Below are positions 37,487 through 48,321 of a DNA stretch of 64,000 bases, one piece after another (within the stretch, counting starts at the first letter, position 1; every line of letters begins with the position of its first letter). The DNA is from Eubacteriaceae bacterium (GTDB lineage: Bacteria; Bacillota; Clostridia; Lachnospirales; Lachnospiraceae), in contig CAJTDQ010000002.1 in the NCBI GenBank assembly GCA_910574895.1, positions 186,001 through 250,000 on the forward strand, in the 5' to 3' direction. Under the pieces are notes generated by a model. That model was given only the letters and a program-made list of their open reading frames with translations, searched no databases and had not been told where the DNA came from. Position numbers and translations under genes: made by a program.

Positions 37487-40330
37487 CTACTGCTCTGCAC
37501 CCTTTTCCAGCATCTGTTTCACAAACCTTGCTGTATAACTTGTCGGATGCTCTGCCACCTCTTCCGGTGTTCCTGCCACTACCACAGTTCCACCACGGTC
37601 ACCGCCATCCGGTCCCATATCAATAATATAATCTGCCGCCTTAATGACATCCAGATTATGCTCGATGACAAGCACTGTGTTTCCTTCATCCGTCAGCCTC
37701 TGCAAAATCTCAACCAGTTTATGAACATCAGCAAAATGTAGTCCTGTTGTTGGCTCATCCAATACATATATTGTCTTTCCTGTACTGCGTCGGCTGAGTT
37801 CTGTCGCCAGCTTAATACGCTGAGCCTCACCTCCGGACAGCTGTGTGCTTGGCTGTCCCAGTTTGATATATCCCAATCCTACATCATATAACGTCTTAAC
37901 CTTATTATAGATTCTTGGCACATTCTCAAAGAATTTCAAAGCCTCTTCCACAGTCATCTCAAGAACATCATAAATATTTTTACCCTTATATTTTACCTCT
38001 AACGTTTCGCGATTATAACGTTTTCCACCACACACCTCACAAGGCACATAGACATCCGGAAGGAAATGCATCTCCACTTTCAAAATACCGTCACCGGAAC
38101 ATGCCTCACAACGTCCGCCTTTTACATTAAAACTAAATCTGCCTTTCTTGTAGCCACGCTCCTTTGCATCCATTGTAGCTGCAAAAAGATCTCGGATCAT
38201 ATCAAACATACCCGTATATGTTGCAGGGTTACTGCGTGGCGTTCTTCCAATCGGCGACTGGTCAATGTTAATAATCTTGTCCAGTTGTTCCACGCCTTCG
38301 ATTTTCTTGTGTTTTCCGGGAATCGTTCTGGCTCTGTTCAACTGTTTTGCCAGACTCTTATAGAGAATCTCATTCACCAGCGAACTCTTTCCGGAACCGG
38401 ACACCCCTGTAACACATGTAAAAACACCCAAAGGGACTTTCACATTAACATTCTTCAGATTATTTTCCTGTGCGCCTTTCACCTCAATATATCCAGATGG
38501 TTTACGGCGGACTTCCGGCACAGGAACCTGCAGTTTTCCACTAAGATACTGCCCTGTAATAGACTTCCTATTTTTCATAATCTGTTTTGCTGTGCCTGCT
38601 GCAATGACCTCTCCGCCATGCTCTCCGGCACGTGGTCCAATATCCACCACATAATCAGCCGCCAGCATTGTATCCTCGTCATGCTCTACCACAATCAGAG
38701 TGTTTCCCAAATCCCTTAAATGCTGTAACGTCTTTAACAACTTCTCGTTATCATTCTGATGCAGTCCGATACTTGGCTCATCCATAATATAAGCCACACC
38801 AACCAGCCCGGAACCAATCTGCGTTGCCAGACGGATTCTCTGTGCCTCACCGCCGGACAGCGTTCCGGTTGCTCTGGATAAGCTGAGATAATCCAATCCC
38901 ACATCAATTAAAAACTGTAATCTGCCCTTAATCTCTTTTAAGATTTCCTTACCGATAGCCATCTGAGTCTCTGTCAGTTTCAGTTCCTCAAGAAAAGCTC
39001 TCAAATCTCTTACGGACATTTCTGTCATCTCAATAATATTTTTATCTCCTATCGTTACTGCCAGAGATTCTGGTTTCAATTTATGTCCGTGGCAGGTGCT
39101 ACATGGAGTAATTCTCATATATGTCTCATATTCTGCTTTCGTAGATTCAGCACTGGTCTCACGGTAACGTCTTTCAACATTACGTACCAATCCCTCAAAT
39201 GCAATATCATAAGTTCCAATACCTCTTTGTCCCTGATAATGCACCGGCACCTTTTCTCCCTTCGTACCATTTATCAGGATATCCTGAATATTTTCGGGAT
39301 ATTTTTCAAAAGGAGTATCCAAATCAAACCCATACCGCTTACATAATGCCTGAAGTATCGCATTACTGAAACTCTTACCGTCATTAGCACTCTGCCATCC
39401 CAAAACTGCAATAGCACCTTCATTGATACTCAGACTTTTATTTGGTATCATCAAGTCAATATCGAACTCCATCTTATATCCCAAGCCATAGCAATGCGGA
39501 CACGCACCAAAAGGGTTATTAAAAGAGAAACTTCTCGGCTGGATTTCTTCAATGCTGATTCCACAATCTGTACATGCAAAATTCTGACTGAATGTCATCG
39601 TCTCTCCACCAATTACATCCAGATTCATCAGTCCATCACCTAGCTTCAACGCATTCTCGATAGAATCCGTCAATCTTTTTTCAATGCCTTCACGAATACT
39701 CAATCGGTCAATCACAATCTCAATATTGTGTTTAATATTTTTATCCAGTTTAATTTCCTCTGTCAGTTCGTACATATTTCCATCTACAATAACACGCACA
39801 TAACCACTCTTCTTGGCACTCTCGAACACCTTTTCATGGCGTCCCTTCTTTCCTCTTACGATAGGAGCCAGAATCTGAAACTTTGTTTTTTCAGGCAAAG
39901 CCAGAACCCTGTCGACAATCTCATCTATCGACTGTTTCTTAATCTCCTTACCACAGTTTGGACAATGAGGTACACCTGCTCTTGCGTAAAGCAGTCTCAT
40001 ATAATCATAAATCTCTGTAACCGTTCCTACTGTAGAACGTGGATTTCTATTCGTCGACTTCTGGTCAATAGATATCGCCGGTGGAAGTCCCTCAATACTC
40101 TCAACCTGCGGTTTCTCCATCTGTCCCAAAAACTGTCTGGCATAGGAAGACAGCGATTCCATATATCTTCTCTGTCCCTCTGCATAAATCGTATCAAAAG
40201 CCAGAGATGATTTTCCCGAACCACTAAGTCCTGTAATAACCGTAAATTCATCTCTTGGAATATCAATATCTATATTTTTCAGGTTATGTTCACACGCTCC
40301 GCGTATCTTAATGTATTTCTTTCCTGCCAT
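37487..40330 (-). CDS. uvrA: UvrABC excision nuclease subunit A
   Basis: 947 aa, typical. Two ABC ATPase modules: Walker [13 protein letters not shown] near residue 34 and [13 protein letters not shown] near 645, each with an LSGGEAQRI(R/K)LA signature (near 490 and 830). Zinc-finger cysteines (CPNCG near 120, CTDCG near 253, CEACSGDG near 745) are in place. It detects bulky DNA damage and loads UvrB. It sits 41 bp after uvrB and shares its promoter, so it is under the SOS box upstream of uvrB. The 320-bp gap past its end (37166-37486) holds only weak hairpins: TACCGG/CCGGTA at 37207-37226 and TGTTAA/TTAACA at 37422-37437. Confidence 0.98.
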   Translation of the reverse strand: MAGKKYIKIRGACEHNLKNIDIDIPRDEFTVITGLSGSGKSSLAFDTIYAEGQRRYMESLSSYARQFLGQMEKPQVESIEGLPPAISIDQKSTNRNPRSTVGTVTEIYDYMRLLYARAGVPHCPNCGKEIKKQSIDEIVDRVLALPEKTKFQILAPIVRGKKGRHEKVFESAKKSGYVRVIVDGNMYELTEEIKLDKNIKHNIEIVIDRLSIREGIEKRLTDSIENALKLGDGLMNLDVIGGETMTFSQNFACTDCGISIEEIQPRSFSFNNPFGACPHCYGLGYKMEFDIDLMIPNKSLSINEGAIAVLGWQSANDGKSFSNAILQALCKRYGFDLDTPFEKYPENIQDILINGTKGEKVPVHYQGQRGIGTYDIAFEGLVRNVERRYRETSAESTKAEYETYMRITPCSTCHGHKLKPESLAVTIGDKNIIEMTEMSVRDLRAFLEELKLTETQMAIGKEILKEIKGRLQFLIDVGLDYLSLSRATGTLSGGEAQRIRLATQIGSGLVGVAYIMDEPSIGLHQNDNEKLLKTLQHLRDLGNTLIVVEHDEDTMLAADYVVDIGPRAGEHGGEVIAAGTAKQIMKNRKSITGQYLSGKLQVPVPEVRRKPSGYIEVKGAQENNLKNVNVKVPLGVFTCVTGVSGSGKSSLVNEILYKSLAKQLNRARTIPGKHKKIEGVEQLDKIINIDQSPIGRTPRSNPATYTGMFDMIRDLFAATMDAKERGYKKGRFSFNVKGGRCEACSGDGILKVEMHFLPDVYVPCEVCGGKRYNRETLEVKYKGKNIYDVLEMTVEEALKFFENVPRIYNKVKTLYDVGLGYIKLGQPSTQLSGGEAQRIKLATELSRRSTGKTIYVLDEPTTGLHFADVHKLVEILQRLTDEGNTVLVIEHNLDVIKAADYIIDMGPDGGDRGGTVVVAGTPEEVAEHPTSYTARFVKQMLEKGAEQ

Positions 40331-40371
40331 TTTCTTCCCTTTCTATTTCAACATGTTTTATATAAAACCAA

Positions 40372-42351
40372 TTAATTATGATACATAAGTTTTAACTCAG
40401 CAAGGCGCTCACGCATTTCAATCGCCGTCTCAAAGTCAAGCTCTGCCGCCGCTTTCTGCATACGCTTTTCAACCTTTTCAATTAACTTCTTAAGTTCTTT
40501 CGCATCCATGGATTCAGGGTCTTTCTCAATATCAGAAATCTTCTTGTCAACCTCTTTAGAAATGCTGATAAGCTCCCTGACTGCCTTCTTAATCGTAGTC
40601 GGTGTAATGCCGTGTTCCTCATTATATTTCTGCTGAATCTCACGACGACGGTTCGTCTCCGAAATAGCCCTGTCCATAGAGTCCGTCATATTATCAGCAT
40701 ACATGATGACATGTCCTTCGGAATTTCTGGCAGCACGTCCTATCGTCTGAATTAACGATGTCTCCGAACGCAGGAAGCCTTCCTTATCTGCATCAAGTAT
40801 CGCTACCAGACTAATCTCAGGAATATCCAGTCCCTCTCGAAGTAAATTAATACCCACTAACACATCAAACACATCCAGACGCATATCACGAATAATCTCC
40901 GTACGCTCCAATGTATCAATATCAGAATGAAGATACTTTACTCTGATGCCAACATCTCGCATATAGTCTGTCAAATCCTCTGCCATACGTTTCGTCAGTG
41001 TCGTAACAAGCACCTTATTCTTCTTTTCTACTTCTTTATTAATCTCTGAAATCAAATCATCAATCTGCCCCTCTATCGGCCGGACACTGATTTCCGGATC
41101 TAATAACCCTGTCGGTCTGATAATCTGTTCTGTCCTGAGCAGTTCATGCTCGTTCTCATAAACATTCGGAGTCGCCGACACAAAAAGCATCTGGTCGATC
41201 ATTCCCTCAAACTCTTCGAACTTCAAAGGGCGGTTGTCTTTCGCAGAAGGCAGTCGGAATCCAAAATCTACCAGCGTACCCTTTCTTGACTGGTCTCCAT
41301 TATACATCCCACGCACCTGTGGTATTGTAATGTGGCTTTCATCTACAATAATCAGAAAATCATCTCCAAAATATTCTATCAACGTATGTGGAGTCGCTCC
41401 CGGCTCCAGTCCTGCCATATGCCTCGAATAATTTTCTATCCCGGAACAAATACCGGTCTCCCTCAGCATCTCCATATCAAAGTTTGTGCGCTCCGCAATA
41501 CGCTGAGCCTCTATCAGCTTGTCCTCTGACTTAAAGTATGACACCTGCTCTGCCAGTTCTTTCTCAATATCCTTTATGGCTCGTTCCATCTTCTCTGGTG
41601 CCACCACATAATGAGAATTCGGAAAAACCGCCACATGCTCCAGTTCATGACGCACCTCTCCTGTCAGTGAATCAATCTCTGTAATACGCTCTATCTCATC
41701 ATCAAAAAACTCAATACGCACAGCACTGTCCGTATAAGAGGCAGGAAAAACCTCTAAATTCTCCCCACGCACTCTGAATGTACCACGCTTAAAATCCATA
41801 TCATTTCTGTCATATTGTATCTCTATCAACTTATGAATAATATCATCCCTGTCCCTTATTGTACCCGGACGCAGTGAAACCACCATATTCTTATAATCGA
41901 TTGGATCACCCAGTCCATATATGCAGGAAACCGAAGATACAATAATAACATCTTTCCTCTCCATCAGCGCCATCGTGGCTGAGTGGCGCAGTTTATCAAT
42001 TTCATCATTAATGGCCGAGTCTTTCTCGATATACGTATCCGTACTCGGTACATACGCCTCCGGCTGATAATAATCATAATAGGACACAAAATACTCTACT
42101 GCATTTTCAGGAAAAAACTCCTTAAACTCACCATAAAGCTGTGCTGCCAAGGTCTTATTATGCGCAATAATCAATGTTGGTTTATTTAATTGTTCAATAA
42201 CATTCGCCATCGTAAAAGTCTTACCGGAGCCGGTAACCCCCAATAATGTCTGAAACTGATTACCACTCTGAAAACCTTCTACCAACTCTTGTATCGCTTG
42301 CGGCTGGTCACCGGTAGGCTTATATTCTGAATGTAATTTAAAACTATCCAC
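40372..42351 (-). CDS. uvrB: UvrABC excision nuclease subunit B
   Basis: 659 aa. A damage-recognition helicase with Walker [11 protein letters not shown] near residue 40, the beta-hairpin region [12 protein letters not shown] near 93, DEAD-like DESH near 338, and a C-terminal UVR domain ([19 protein letters not shown] near 630) that contacts UvrC. First gene of the uvrB-uvrA operon. A Firmicute-type LexA/DinR box lies ~100 bp upstream, so it is expected to be induced by DNA damage. Confidence 0.98.
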   Translation of the reverse strand: MDSFKLHSEYKPTGDQPQAIQELVEGFQSGNQFQTLLGVTGSGKTFTMANVIEQLNKPTLIIAHNKTLAAQLYGEFKEFFPENAVEYFVSYYDYYQPEAYVPSTDTYIEKDSAINDEIDKLRHSATMALMERKDVIIVSSVSCIYGLGDPIDYKNMVVSLRPGTIRDRDDIIHKLIEIQYDRNDMDFKRGTFRVRGENLEVFPASYTDSAVRIEFFDDEIERITEIDSLTGEVRHELEHVAVFPNSHYVVAPEKMERAIKDIEKELAEQVSYFKSEDKLIEAQRIAERTNFDMEMLRETGICSGIENYSRHMAGLEPGATPHTLIEYFGDDFLIIVDESHITIPQVRGMYNGDQSRKGTLVDFGFRLPSAKDNRPLKFEEFEGMIDQMLFVSATPNVYENEHELLRTEQIIRPTGLLDPEISVRPIEGQIDDLISEINKEVEKKNKVLVTTLTKRMAEDLTDYMRDVGIRVKYLHSDIDTLERTEIIRDMRLDVFDVLVGINLLREGLDIPEISLVAILDADKEGFLRSETSLIQTIGRAARNSEGHVIMYADNMTDSMDRAISETNRRREIQQKYNEEHGITPTTIKKAVRELISISKEVDKKISDIEKDPESMDAKELKKLIEKVEKRMQKAAAELDFETAIEMRERLAELKLMYHN

Positions 42352-42450
42352 ATGAATACCTCCGTTTCCACAAAAAGATATCTCATAATAAACTCATTGT
42401 AAATCTCAAACTATTTTACCATATAAAAATATAAATGTATAGCAAAATCA

Positions 42451-42462
42451 GAACAAACGTTC
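42451..42462. promoter_or_regulatory. SOS box (LexA/DinR operator) of uvrBA
   Basis: GAACAAACGTTC matches the Firmicute consensus GAACNNNNGTTC exactly. It lies about 100 bp before the uvrB ATG, in AT-rich DNA that would hold the promoter. uvrBA are classic SOS genes in Bacillus and Clostridium. Confidence 0.85.
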
Positions 42463-42512
42463 TTTTTTAATATTCCTATTATTCATTATTTACTTTTATT
42501 TCTTTAAAAATT

Positions 42513-42550
42513 CAGCCGGGAAATTTTACATTTCAAAAATCTCCCGGCTG
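42513..42550 (-). terminator. Intrinsic terminator of the amidase gene
   Basis: CAGCCGGGA pairs with TCCCGGCTG, with further AAATTTT/AAAAAT pairing inside, followed by TTTTT on the minus strand. It is 6 bp past the stop. Confidence 0.88.
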
Positions 42551-42555
42551 TCTCT

Positions 42556-43194
42556 TTATTTTTCTCTATATTTTTTCACATCATCTTTGAACTCTTCCCA
42601 CTTATCCTCATTCCTTACATAATAACGTGGACATTCTTTGCCTGTAATATCATAATGTCTGATAATATGTTTCTCTTTCAAACCACATCTCTCCAAAAGC
42701 CATGCTGTCAGTTTTACCAAAGACTGATATGTTTTCTTATTGAATTTTCCGCCATCATCAGGATGACACACCTCAATAGAAATCGTATCATTATTTCTCC
42801 AATTACTTGCTGCCGACATTTCATCGAGCGGAATACATTGAATAATCTCCCCTTTTAACCCTACGATAAAATGAGAACTCACATTAGATTGGGGGCTCAC
42901 ATAAAAATCATGGTTTCCCTGGGCAGTGCTTCCCGGATTTCCTACATAATGAATGACAATATCTTTTACACGACTTAACTTTTTTCCGTTTCGTGAAGTC
43001 CCATCGTTTTCAATAATCTGCTTGTCAATCCATTCAGGAGTTTTTGTCTTACCAAGATTTTGAACCTGCAGTCTATCTTTCCAAAATCCCTTCCCCCATA
43101 TCCCTGCTATTATCAAAACTATTATAATTATGAAAGCAATAATCCATTGCTTATTTTTCTTTCTTCTGTTTCTTTTATATTTCTTATTTTTCAT
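42556..43194 (-). CDS. N-acetylmuramoyl-L-alanine amidase (Amidase_2/PGRP type)
   Basis: 212 aa. A short basic N-terminus and one membrane segment (IIAFIIIIVLIIAGIWG, ~19-35) anchor it with the catalytic part outside. The amidase domain shows the zinc-binding His in DIVIHYVG near residue 85, SIEVCHPDD near 145 and a second ligand set in HIIRHYDITGKECP near 185. It cuts the amide bond between MurNAc and L-Ala in peptidoglycan. It is transcribed toward uvrB but has its own terminator. Confidence 0.93.
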   Translation of the reverse strand: MKNKKYKRNRRKKNKQWIIAFIIIIVLIIAGIWGKGFWKDRLQVQNLGKTKTPEWIDKQIIENDGTSRNGKKLSRVKDIVIHYVGNPGSTAQGNHDFYVSPQSNVSSHFIVGLKGEIIQCIPLDEMSAASNWRNNDTISIEVCHPDDGGKFNKKTYQSLVKLTAWLLERCGLKEKHIIRHYDITGKECPRYYVRNEDKWEEFKDDVKKYREK

Positions 43195-43260
43195 CTTCTG
43201 TCCCTTTTCTTTGCAAATCCGAAATCCACTCGTAAAATAATCCTTTACCTCTAATTATAT

Positions 43261-44463
43261 CTATGCTTTAATTTCCCCAATCTTAACGAGCATAACTTTT
43301 GTCAATATCGGTCCAATCAATTCATATATAATTGTTCCGCATACGACCACTGCTGTAATTTCATTTGCATATTCCGGAACTACCGAACCACACATCATAG
43401 CCAGCCCGATAGCCACGCCTGCCTGTGGAATCAATCCAATGCCCAAGTATTTCTGAACATTAGAATCAGCATGAGATACCCTGCCGCCAATAAATGCTCC
43501 AAGCATCTTTCCAATCACTCTGACAATTATGTAAACCACGCCAATCAGACCAACCTTTGGCAGAATAGATATATCCATTCCTGCACCTGTCACAAAAAAG
43601 AACAACATAAACAGTGGTGGTGTCATTCGATCCATCTGGTCAAATACCGGTCCCCAGTTATGGGAGATGTTCACAACCGTAATGCTCAATGCCATACATG
43701 CAAGAAGCGGTGAAAAACTAAGCACCTCTATATGTGACACTGCCACACAGAAAGAAACCATTGCAATTGTTATGGCAAGTCTGTTTCCTCTGCCTGTAAA
43801 ATACTTAATTAATATTGCAAAAATAATTCCTAAAATAATGCCAAAGGCAAGCGAACCAAATATTTCCTTAATCGGCTCAATAAATGTCATAAGACTTACC
43901 TGACCTGTGAGCGTTCTTGCCAAAGCTACACAAATACCATAGGACATCAACGCAGTCGCATCATCAATAGCAACAACCGGTATCAAAGTCTTTGTGACAA
44001 TACCATTCGCTTTATACTGTCTGGCAACCAGTATTGTCGCTGCCGGGTCTGTTGCTGCTGCAATCGCTCCCATAATTAATGCCAGCTGAATATTTCCTGT
44101 TACTGCAAAAATCCCTAGAGCAACTGCTATTACTGCACCTACTGACTCAAAACACGCAATAACAATCGGAGATTTTCCTAACTTTCGTATATATTTAAAT
44201 TCAAATTCTGTTCCTATGGAGAAAGCAATAAACCCGGTTGCCAAATCCTTGATAACATCAAACTTTGACACCATCTCTGCTGCTACATTCTGCCCAAAAA
44301 ACTGTTCCATCTGCCGGGTACCAAGCACAAGTCCTGCTAAAAGTCCCATAATAATGTATCCTGTGACATTCGGTAATTTAAACTGTTTCACAATTTTGCC
44401 TGCTATCAGACATAAAAACAGACCAACTGTCAAATATATCAATAGTAAATATTTCGCGTCCAT
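43261..44463 (-). CDS. CPA2-type cation/proton antiporter
   Basis: About 400 aa with 11-13 hydrophobic helices, beginning LLLIYLTVGLFLCLIAGKIV. The family signature of Kef/Nha-type transporters is seen in AATDPAATILVARQYKANG near residue 140 and a following AIDDATALMSYG near 165, with paired Asp residues likely in ion translocation. It lacks the cytoplasmic TrkA-N domain of KefB/C. The ATG used follows GGAG by 6 nt; upstream codons overlap the preceding gene. It directly follows the PII-like gene (1-nt gap). Confidence 0.9.
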   Translation of the reverse strand: MDAKYLLLIYLTVGLFLCLIAGKIVKQFKLPNVTGYIIMGLLAGLVLGTRQMEQFFGQNVAAEMVSKFDVIKDLATGFIAFSIGTEFEFKYIRKLGKSPIVIACFESVGAVIAVALGIFAVTGNIQLALIMGAIAAATDPAATILVARQYKANGIVTKTLIPVVAIDDATALMSYGICVALARTLTGQVSLMTFIEPIKEIFGSLAFGIILGIIFAILIKYFTGRGNRLAITIAMVSFCVAVSHIEVLSFSPLLACMALSITVVNISHNWGPVFDQMDRMTPPLFMLFFFVTGAGMDISILPKVGLIGVVYIIVRVIGKMLGAFIGGRVSHADSNVQKYLGIGLIPQAGVAIGLAMMCGSVVPEYANEITAVVVCGTIIYELIGPILTKVMLVKIGEIKA

Positions 44464-44464
44464 C

Positions 44465-44809
44465 TTATTCTCCAAGCCCCTCCGCAAAATCTATTGGAAC
44501 AGTAAACATAACTCCTGTCCCCGGTTTATTAATATCTCCAATCACATTCTCAATCACTTTTTCAGCCTCTTTCAGCAATTCATCTTTTAAGATAAACAAC
44601 AGAACTTTACACTCTTCATTATATTCAAAGTTCTTCGCACGTCTTAAAAATCCTCCAATAATAATGGAATCGTCTGACCATGCACTTAATCCTTTCGTCA
44701 TACTCTTTGCATCAATAATTGTTCCATGATGCACACCGATTTTTTTCAATTCATCATTTAATTCGCTGATTAATTCTGTCTGCTTCAAGATTAATGTTAA
44801 TAACTTCAT
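44465..44809 (-). CDS. PII-like/CutA-like protein paired with the antiporter
   Basis: 114 aa. The fold is suggested by an N-terminal strand MKLLTLILKQ, a GVHHGTIIDA turn, a GGFLR segment and a C-terminal GTGVMFTVPIDFAEGLGE that resembles the ends of PII and CutA1-type trimers. There is no classical T-loop tyrosine. The start follows AGGTGAGG by 6-7 nt. Its stop is one base from the antiporter start, so it most likely regulates that transporter, perhaps through a bound nucleotide. Functional role inferred from gene pairing. Confidence 0.75.
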   Translation of the reverse strand: MKLLTLILKQTELISELNDELKKIGVHHGTIIDAKSMTKGLSAWSDDSIIIGGFLRRAKNFEYNEECKVLLFILKDELLKEAEKVIENVIGDINKPGTGVMFTVPIDFAEGLGE

Positions 44810-44877
44810 ATTCGACCTCACCTTTCGTGAATAACTTTTTTCAGAAATTTATAATCTGAACTATTTCTTCTAAGTAA

Positions 44878-46086
44878 TTATTTCAACTCTTCTATCGCTT
44901 TTTCGAGCTGGATATCTTTCTTTTCATCTTCTCCCTGCTGCACCTTTATGTCAGGTGTAATACCCTTACCGTGTATGTTCTTTCCACTTGGTGTATAATA
45001 TTTTTCTACTGTCAGTTTCACTGCCGAACCATCACCCAATGGAATAATTTGCTGAACAATTCCTTTTCCAAAAGACTGTGTTCCTATGATTTTCCCAGCC
45101 TTAAAGTCCTGAATCGCACCTGCAAAAATCTCCGATGCACTGGCACTATTTTCATTCTGCAAAACGACCATCGGCATATTCAGGCTATTTGGTTCTGATA
45201 CCTGTTTTTCCTCATTGCCATACTTATCTTTCGTATAAACCAGCGTTCCTGCCGGAAGAATTTCATCTAACATATCACAAACAGTAGAGTACGAACCACC
45301 CGGATTATTTCTTACATCGAAAATAACCTTTTTCATACCCTTCTTTTTTAACTGACTCAAAGCCTTCGTAAACTGTTCTCCTGTTATCTCGTCAAACTCT
45401 GTAATCTGTATATATCCAATCTCCTTATTCAACATCTTACTCTCAACAGTTGGAACTTTTACTTCGTCTCTTATAATCTTCAAATCTATATATTTTTTCT
45501 CTGAAGGGCGATACACCGTTACCTTTACCTGTGTTCCCTTTTCTCCCTTCATCATTGCAACAACCTTATCTACTTCTTTTCCATCAACGCTTTCATCATC
45601 AACCTTATGGATAGCGTCTTCTGCCTTCATTCCTGCCTTATCCGCCGGTGCTCCCTGAAATACCTTAGAAATTGTAATAAGCCCTGTTTTCATATCTTGA
45701 GAAACTAACGCTCCAATTCCATAATACTTTCCTGATGTAGCCTGCATTAATTCCTTATACTCTTCCTTTGTATAATAAACAGAATACGGGTCTCCAATTC
45801 CTGCAAACAGCCCCTTATAAAGACCTTCCACGAGGTAATCCTGATTCACATCTTCTAAATAATAATTATGTATTACATGTTCCAATGACTTCAGTTTTTT
45901 TTCTGCTTTACTTACTGCCACATCGTTTTTTGAAGAAGTAATGCCGGTATCTGAAAGATAAATACCCGCGCCAATTCCTGCCACCATAATAAACATTGAA
46001 AGCATTCCTATCAAAAATCCCGGAACAAATCCACTTCTATTCTTTTTCTTCACAATCACTTTTCCTTTTCTTCTTTTTATTATCAT
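44878..46086 (-). CDS. S41-family C-terminal processing peptidase
   Basis: 402 aa. An N-terminal membrane segment (~residues 20-45) is followed by a PDZ domain (GIGALVSQDMKTGLITIS ... GAPADKAGMKAEDAI near 115-165). The S41 core has NENSASASEIFAGAI near 310, which supplies the catalytic serine, and the lysine in GTQSFGKGIVQ near 345. It trims or degrades envelope proteins. In this locus it probably acts on peptidoglycan hydrolases or the FtsEX complex, since it follows ftsE-ftsX and an M23 protein. The start is unclear: a GTG 11 codons in has AAAAGG upstream while the ATG has none. Confidence 0.93.
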   Translation of the reverse strand: MIIKRRKGKVIVKKKNRSGFVPGFLIGMLSMFIMVAGIGAGIYLSDTGITSSKNDVAVSKAEKKLKSLEHVIHNYYLEDVNQDYLVEGLYKGLFAGIGDPYSVYYTKEEYKELMQATSGKYYGIGALVSQDMKTGLITISKVFQGAPADKAGMKAEDAIHKVDDESVDGKEVDKVVAMMKGEKGTQVKVTVYRPSEKKYIDLKIIRDEVKVPTVESKMLNKEIGYIQITEFDEITGEQFTKALSQLKKKGMKKVIFDVRNNPGGSYSTVCDMLDEILPAGTLVYTKDKYGNEEKQVSEPNSLNMPMVVLQNENSASASEIFAGAIQDFKAGKIIGTQSFGKGIVQQIIPLGDGSAVKLTVEKYYTPSGKNIHGKGITPDIKVQQGEDEKKDIQLEKAIEELK

Positions 46087-46101
46087 TTTTAATCGAGTAG
46101 A

Positions 46102-46133
46102 ATGAGGAATGAAAATCTTCTTTCATTCCTCAT
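46102..46133 (-). terminator. Hairpin between the M23 gene and the S41 peptidase gene
   Basis: ATGAGGAATGAAA pairs perfectly with TTTCATTCCTCAT around a 6-nt loop. It lacks a T-run, so it may cap or partly terminate transcripts, or be a processing site that lowers ctp expression relative to ftsEX. Confidence 0.5.
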
Positions 46134-46183
46134 CCTCTCTAAGCCTGCACTGCTGATACTATGCTTAATATTATTCTGTTATT

Positions 46184-47398
46184 TTAAAAATATGACCAAG
46201 GATTCACCCAGTTGCCCGGAGTAGATCCTGATGTTGCACCCAGATGCAGATGATTTCCTGTAGAAGAACCGGTCGTTCCTACCAGACCAATCGTCTGTCC
46301 CTGACTTACATGCTGTCCCACACTTACAAGAATAGATGACTGGTGCATATAAACAGATGTAACACCATTAGAATGCCTGATTCCAGTCCAGTTTCCTGCC
46401 GTGGCATTATAGTTCGCCCAGACAACCGTACCATCAGCTACCGCTACAACCGGTGTACCACCCGGTGCCGGAAAATCAATTCCGTTGTGGAATGATGATG
46501 CCCCAGAAAATGGGTCTTTTCTATATCCATAATTCGATGACACAGATGTATGACCTGGAACCGGATAAATCCATCCACTCGAATGTCCCGGATTTACTGC
46601 CGGTGTTTTTGGTGTGTCATTGTCGCCCGCCGGTGCCGGTGCCTGTGTTGGAGCCTGTGTCGGTGGTTCTGTCATAGCATTAATTGCATCGGCAACCTTT
46701 TGCTCCTGTGCCTTAATCTCTCTATTCAATGCCTCTGCTGAAGCCTCGTTAGCATGCAGCAATTCTTCATAACCTGACAATTCTTTCTGTTTTGAAGCAA
46801 CTGTGTTTTCTAAATCTGCCTGATCTTTTTTCTGCTTTGCCTGCATGGTAACCAGATTCTTTTCTTCTTTTTCCAATACTGTTTTAGAGTCAGCAATTTC
46901 TTTTCTGGTATCTTTCAGCTTCTTAAGCATCTTTCTGTCATACTGTGATAATTCCGTTATGTATTCTGCCTTATTTAAAAATTCTGTAATGCTGGAAGAA
47001 TTTAAGATTAAATCTAATAACTGTGTGTCACCATTTTCATACATATACTGAATTCTTAATTTCATATCTGCATACTGTACAGTGACACTCTCCTGTGCCG
47101 CCTTCAGTTTTACTTCTGTCTTTTTTATCTTATCCTGTGTCTGCTCCAGTTTTTTTCCTGTGTTATAGATATCTGTAGATAAATTTGTTAACTTTCTATC
47201 TACTTCTTCAATATAAGCCTCAGCTTTTGCTTTTGATGCTTCTAACTCCTGCTGTTTCTTTGCATTCTGTTGTTTTTTATCTTTTAAATCTGAAAGTTTA
47301 CCTTTTTCTCCGGCAACATCTCCAAATGCTGTAAATGTCATTGATAAAACTAAAATCACTGAAAGCAGTAAACTAAAAATCTTCGTTATTCTTTTCAT
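46184..47398 (-). CDS. Murein hydrolase activator, EnvC-like with M23 (LytM) domain
   Basis: 404 aa. A signal peptide (residues ~1-27) is followed by two long coiled coils rich in Lys/Glu (~30-115 and ~140-230). A Pro/Thr-rich linker (~240-275) leads to a C-terminal LytM domain with HNGIDFPAPGGTPV near 310, HSNGVTSVYMHQS near 345 and GNHLHLG near 385. The zinc ligands appear complete, so it may hydrolyse peptidoglycan itself. The start follows GGAGGAT; it is preferred over the ATG 5 codons upstream. It is encoded right after ftsX and is the likely periplasmic partner of FtsEX. Confidence 0.93.
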   Translation of the reverse strand: MKRITKIFSLLLSVILVLSMTFTAFGDVAGEKGKLSDLKDKKQQNAKKQQELEASKAKAEAYIEEVDRKLTNLSTDIYNTGKKLEQTQDKIKKTEVKLKAAQESVTVQYADMKLRIQYMYENGDTQLLDLILNSSSITEFLNKAEYITELSQYDRKMLKKLKDTRKEIADSKTVLEKEEKNLVTMQAKQKKDQADLENTVASKQKELSGYEELLHANEASAEALNREIKAQEQKVADAINAMTEPPTQAPTQAPAPAGDNDTPKTPAVNPGHSSGWIYPVPGHTSVSSNYGYRKDPFSGASSFHNGIDFPAPGGTPVVAVADGTVVWANYNATAGNWTGIRHSNGVTSVYMHQSSILVSVGQHVSQGQTIGLVGTTGSSTGNHLHLGATSGSTPGNWVNPWSYF

Positions 47399-47412
47399 CT
47401 GCCTATCCTCCA

Positions 47413-48321
47413 TTATACCTTTAAGTGTTTTCTAATAGAAAGTATAGAACCAATCAGTCCGATTCCGGCTCCGATTCCAAGTCCCATTGGTACAAGTATC
47501 ACAAAGATATCACTTACCGATGCAAAACTTATAGAACTTGCCATAACACCAAACTTTGACATAATAAACGCAATCGCCTTTCCATATACCAGTCTCAAAA
47601 TAATCAGTGGTATCATGGAACCAACCAGGCCAATAATCACACCCTCTATAATAAATGGTGCTCTTACAAAACTATTCGTTGAACCAATCAGCTTCATGAT
47701 TTTTATCTCATGCCTTCTTACCGAAATACCAATCATAACGGTATTACTTATAAGGAATATTCCCACACCCAGCAATATTACAATCAACGCCACAGATACA
47801 TATCCTAAAAGCCGTGATACTTTGCTGAGCGTCTCCTTTGCCTGTTCGGAATGTTTCACTTTTCGAACTCCCTGTACCGCAGAAATGCTTTTCACAAATG
47901 CATCCTGGTCCTGAATATTCTTTAAGAAGACTGTATATGATGCTGAGTTTGCTAACGGATTGTCATTCGTAAATGCTTTTGCCAAGTCAGGATCCTCTGC
48001 AAAATAACTTTTCTGAAATGCATTCCATGCTTCATCCGCTGAAGTATATTCAAATTTATCTACTCTCTTATCAGCTTTGATAACCTCTCCGATAGCATCG
48101 ATTCCTTCTTGATTGAGTCCTTTGTCAAAGAACACTGTTACACCAAGATTCTGTTCCACCTGTTTTTCCATAAAATTTACGTTAATAATAATAGAAAAGA
48201 TAATACCAATCAGAAAAATACAGGCAGCAATTGTACCAATAGATGCTATTGAGAATAACTTATTTCTCTTAATGTTTACCAGTCCCTGGTTAATACAATA
48301 CCCTGTCGTTCTCGCATTCAT
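47413..48321 (-). CDS. ftsX: Cell-division ABC transporter permease FtsX
   Basis: 302 aa, normal length. Four transmembrane helices in the FtsX pattern: one N-terminal (~25-50), a large extracellular loop (~55-165) and three at ~175-195, ~225-250 and ~270-290. NVNFMEKQVEQNLGVTVFFDKG near residue 50 begins the loop, which contacts the EnvC-like partner. FtsX transmits ATP-driven signals from FtsE to extracellular peptidoglycan hydrolases. Confidence 0.95.
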   Translation of the reverse strand: MNARTTGYCINQGLVNIKRNKLFSIASIGTIAACIFLIGIIFSIIINVNFMEKQVEQNLGVTVFFDKGLNQEGIDAIGEVIKADKRVDKFEYTSADEAWNAFQKSYFAEDPDLAKAFTNDNPLANSASYTVFLKNIQDQDAFVKSISAVQGVRKVKHSEQAKETLSKVSRLLGYVSVALIVILLGVGIFLISNTVMIGISVRRHEIKIMKLIGSTNSFVRAPFIIEGVIIGLVGSMIPLIILRLVYGKAIAFIMSKFGVMASSISFASVSDIFVILVPMGLGIGAGIGLIGSILSIRKHLKV

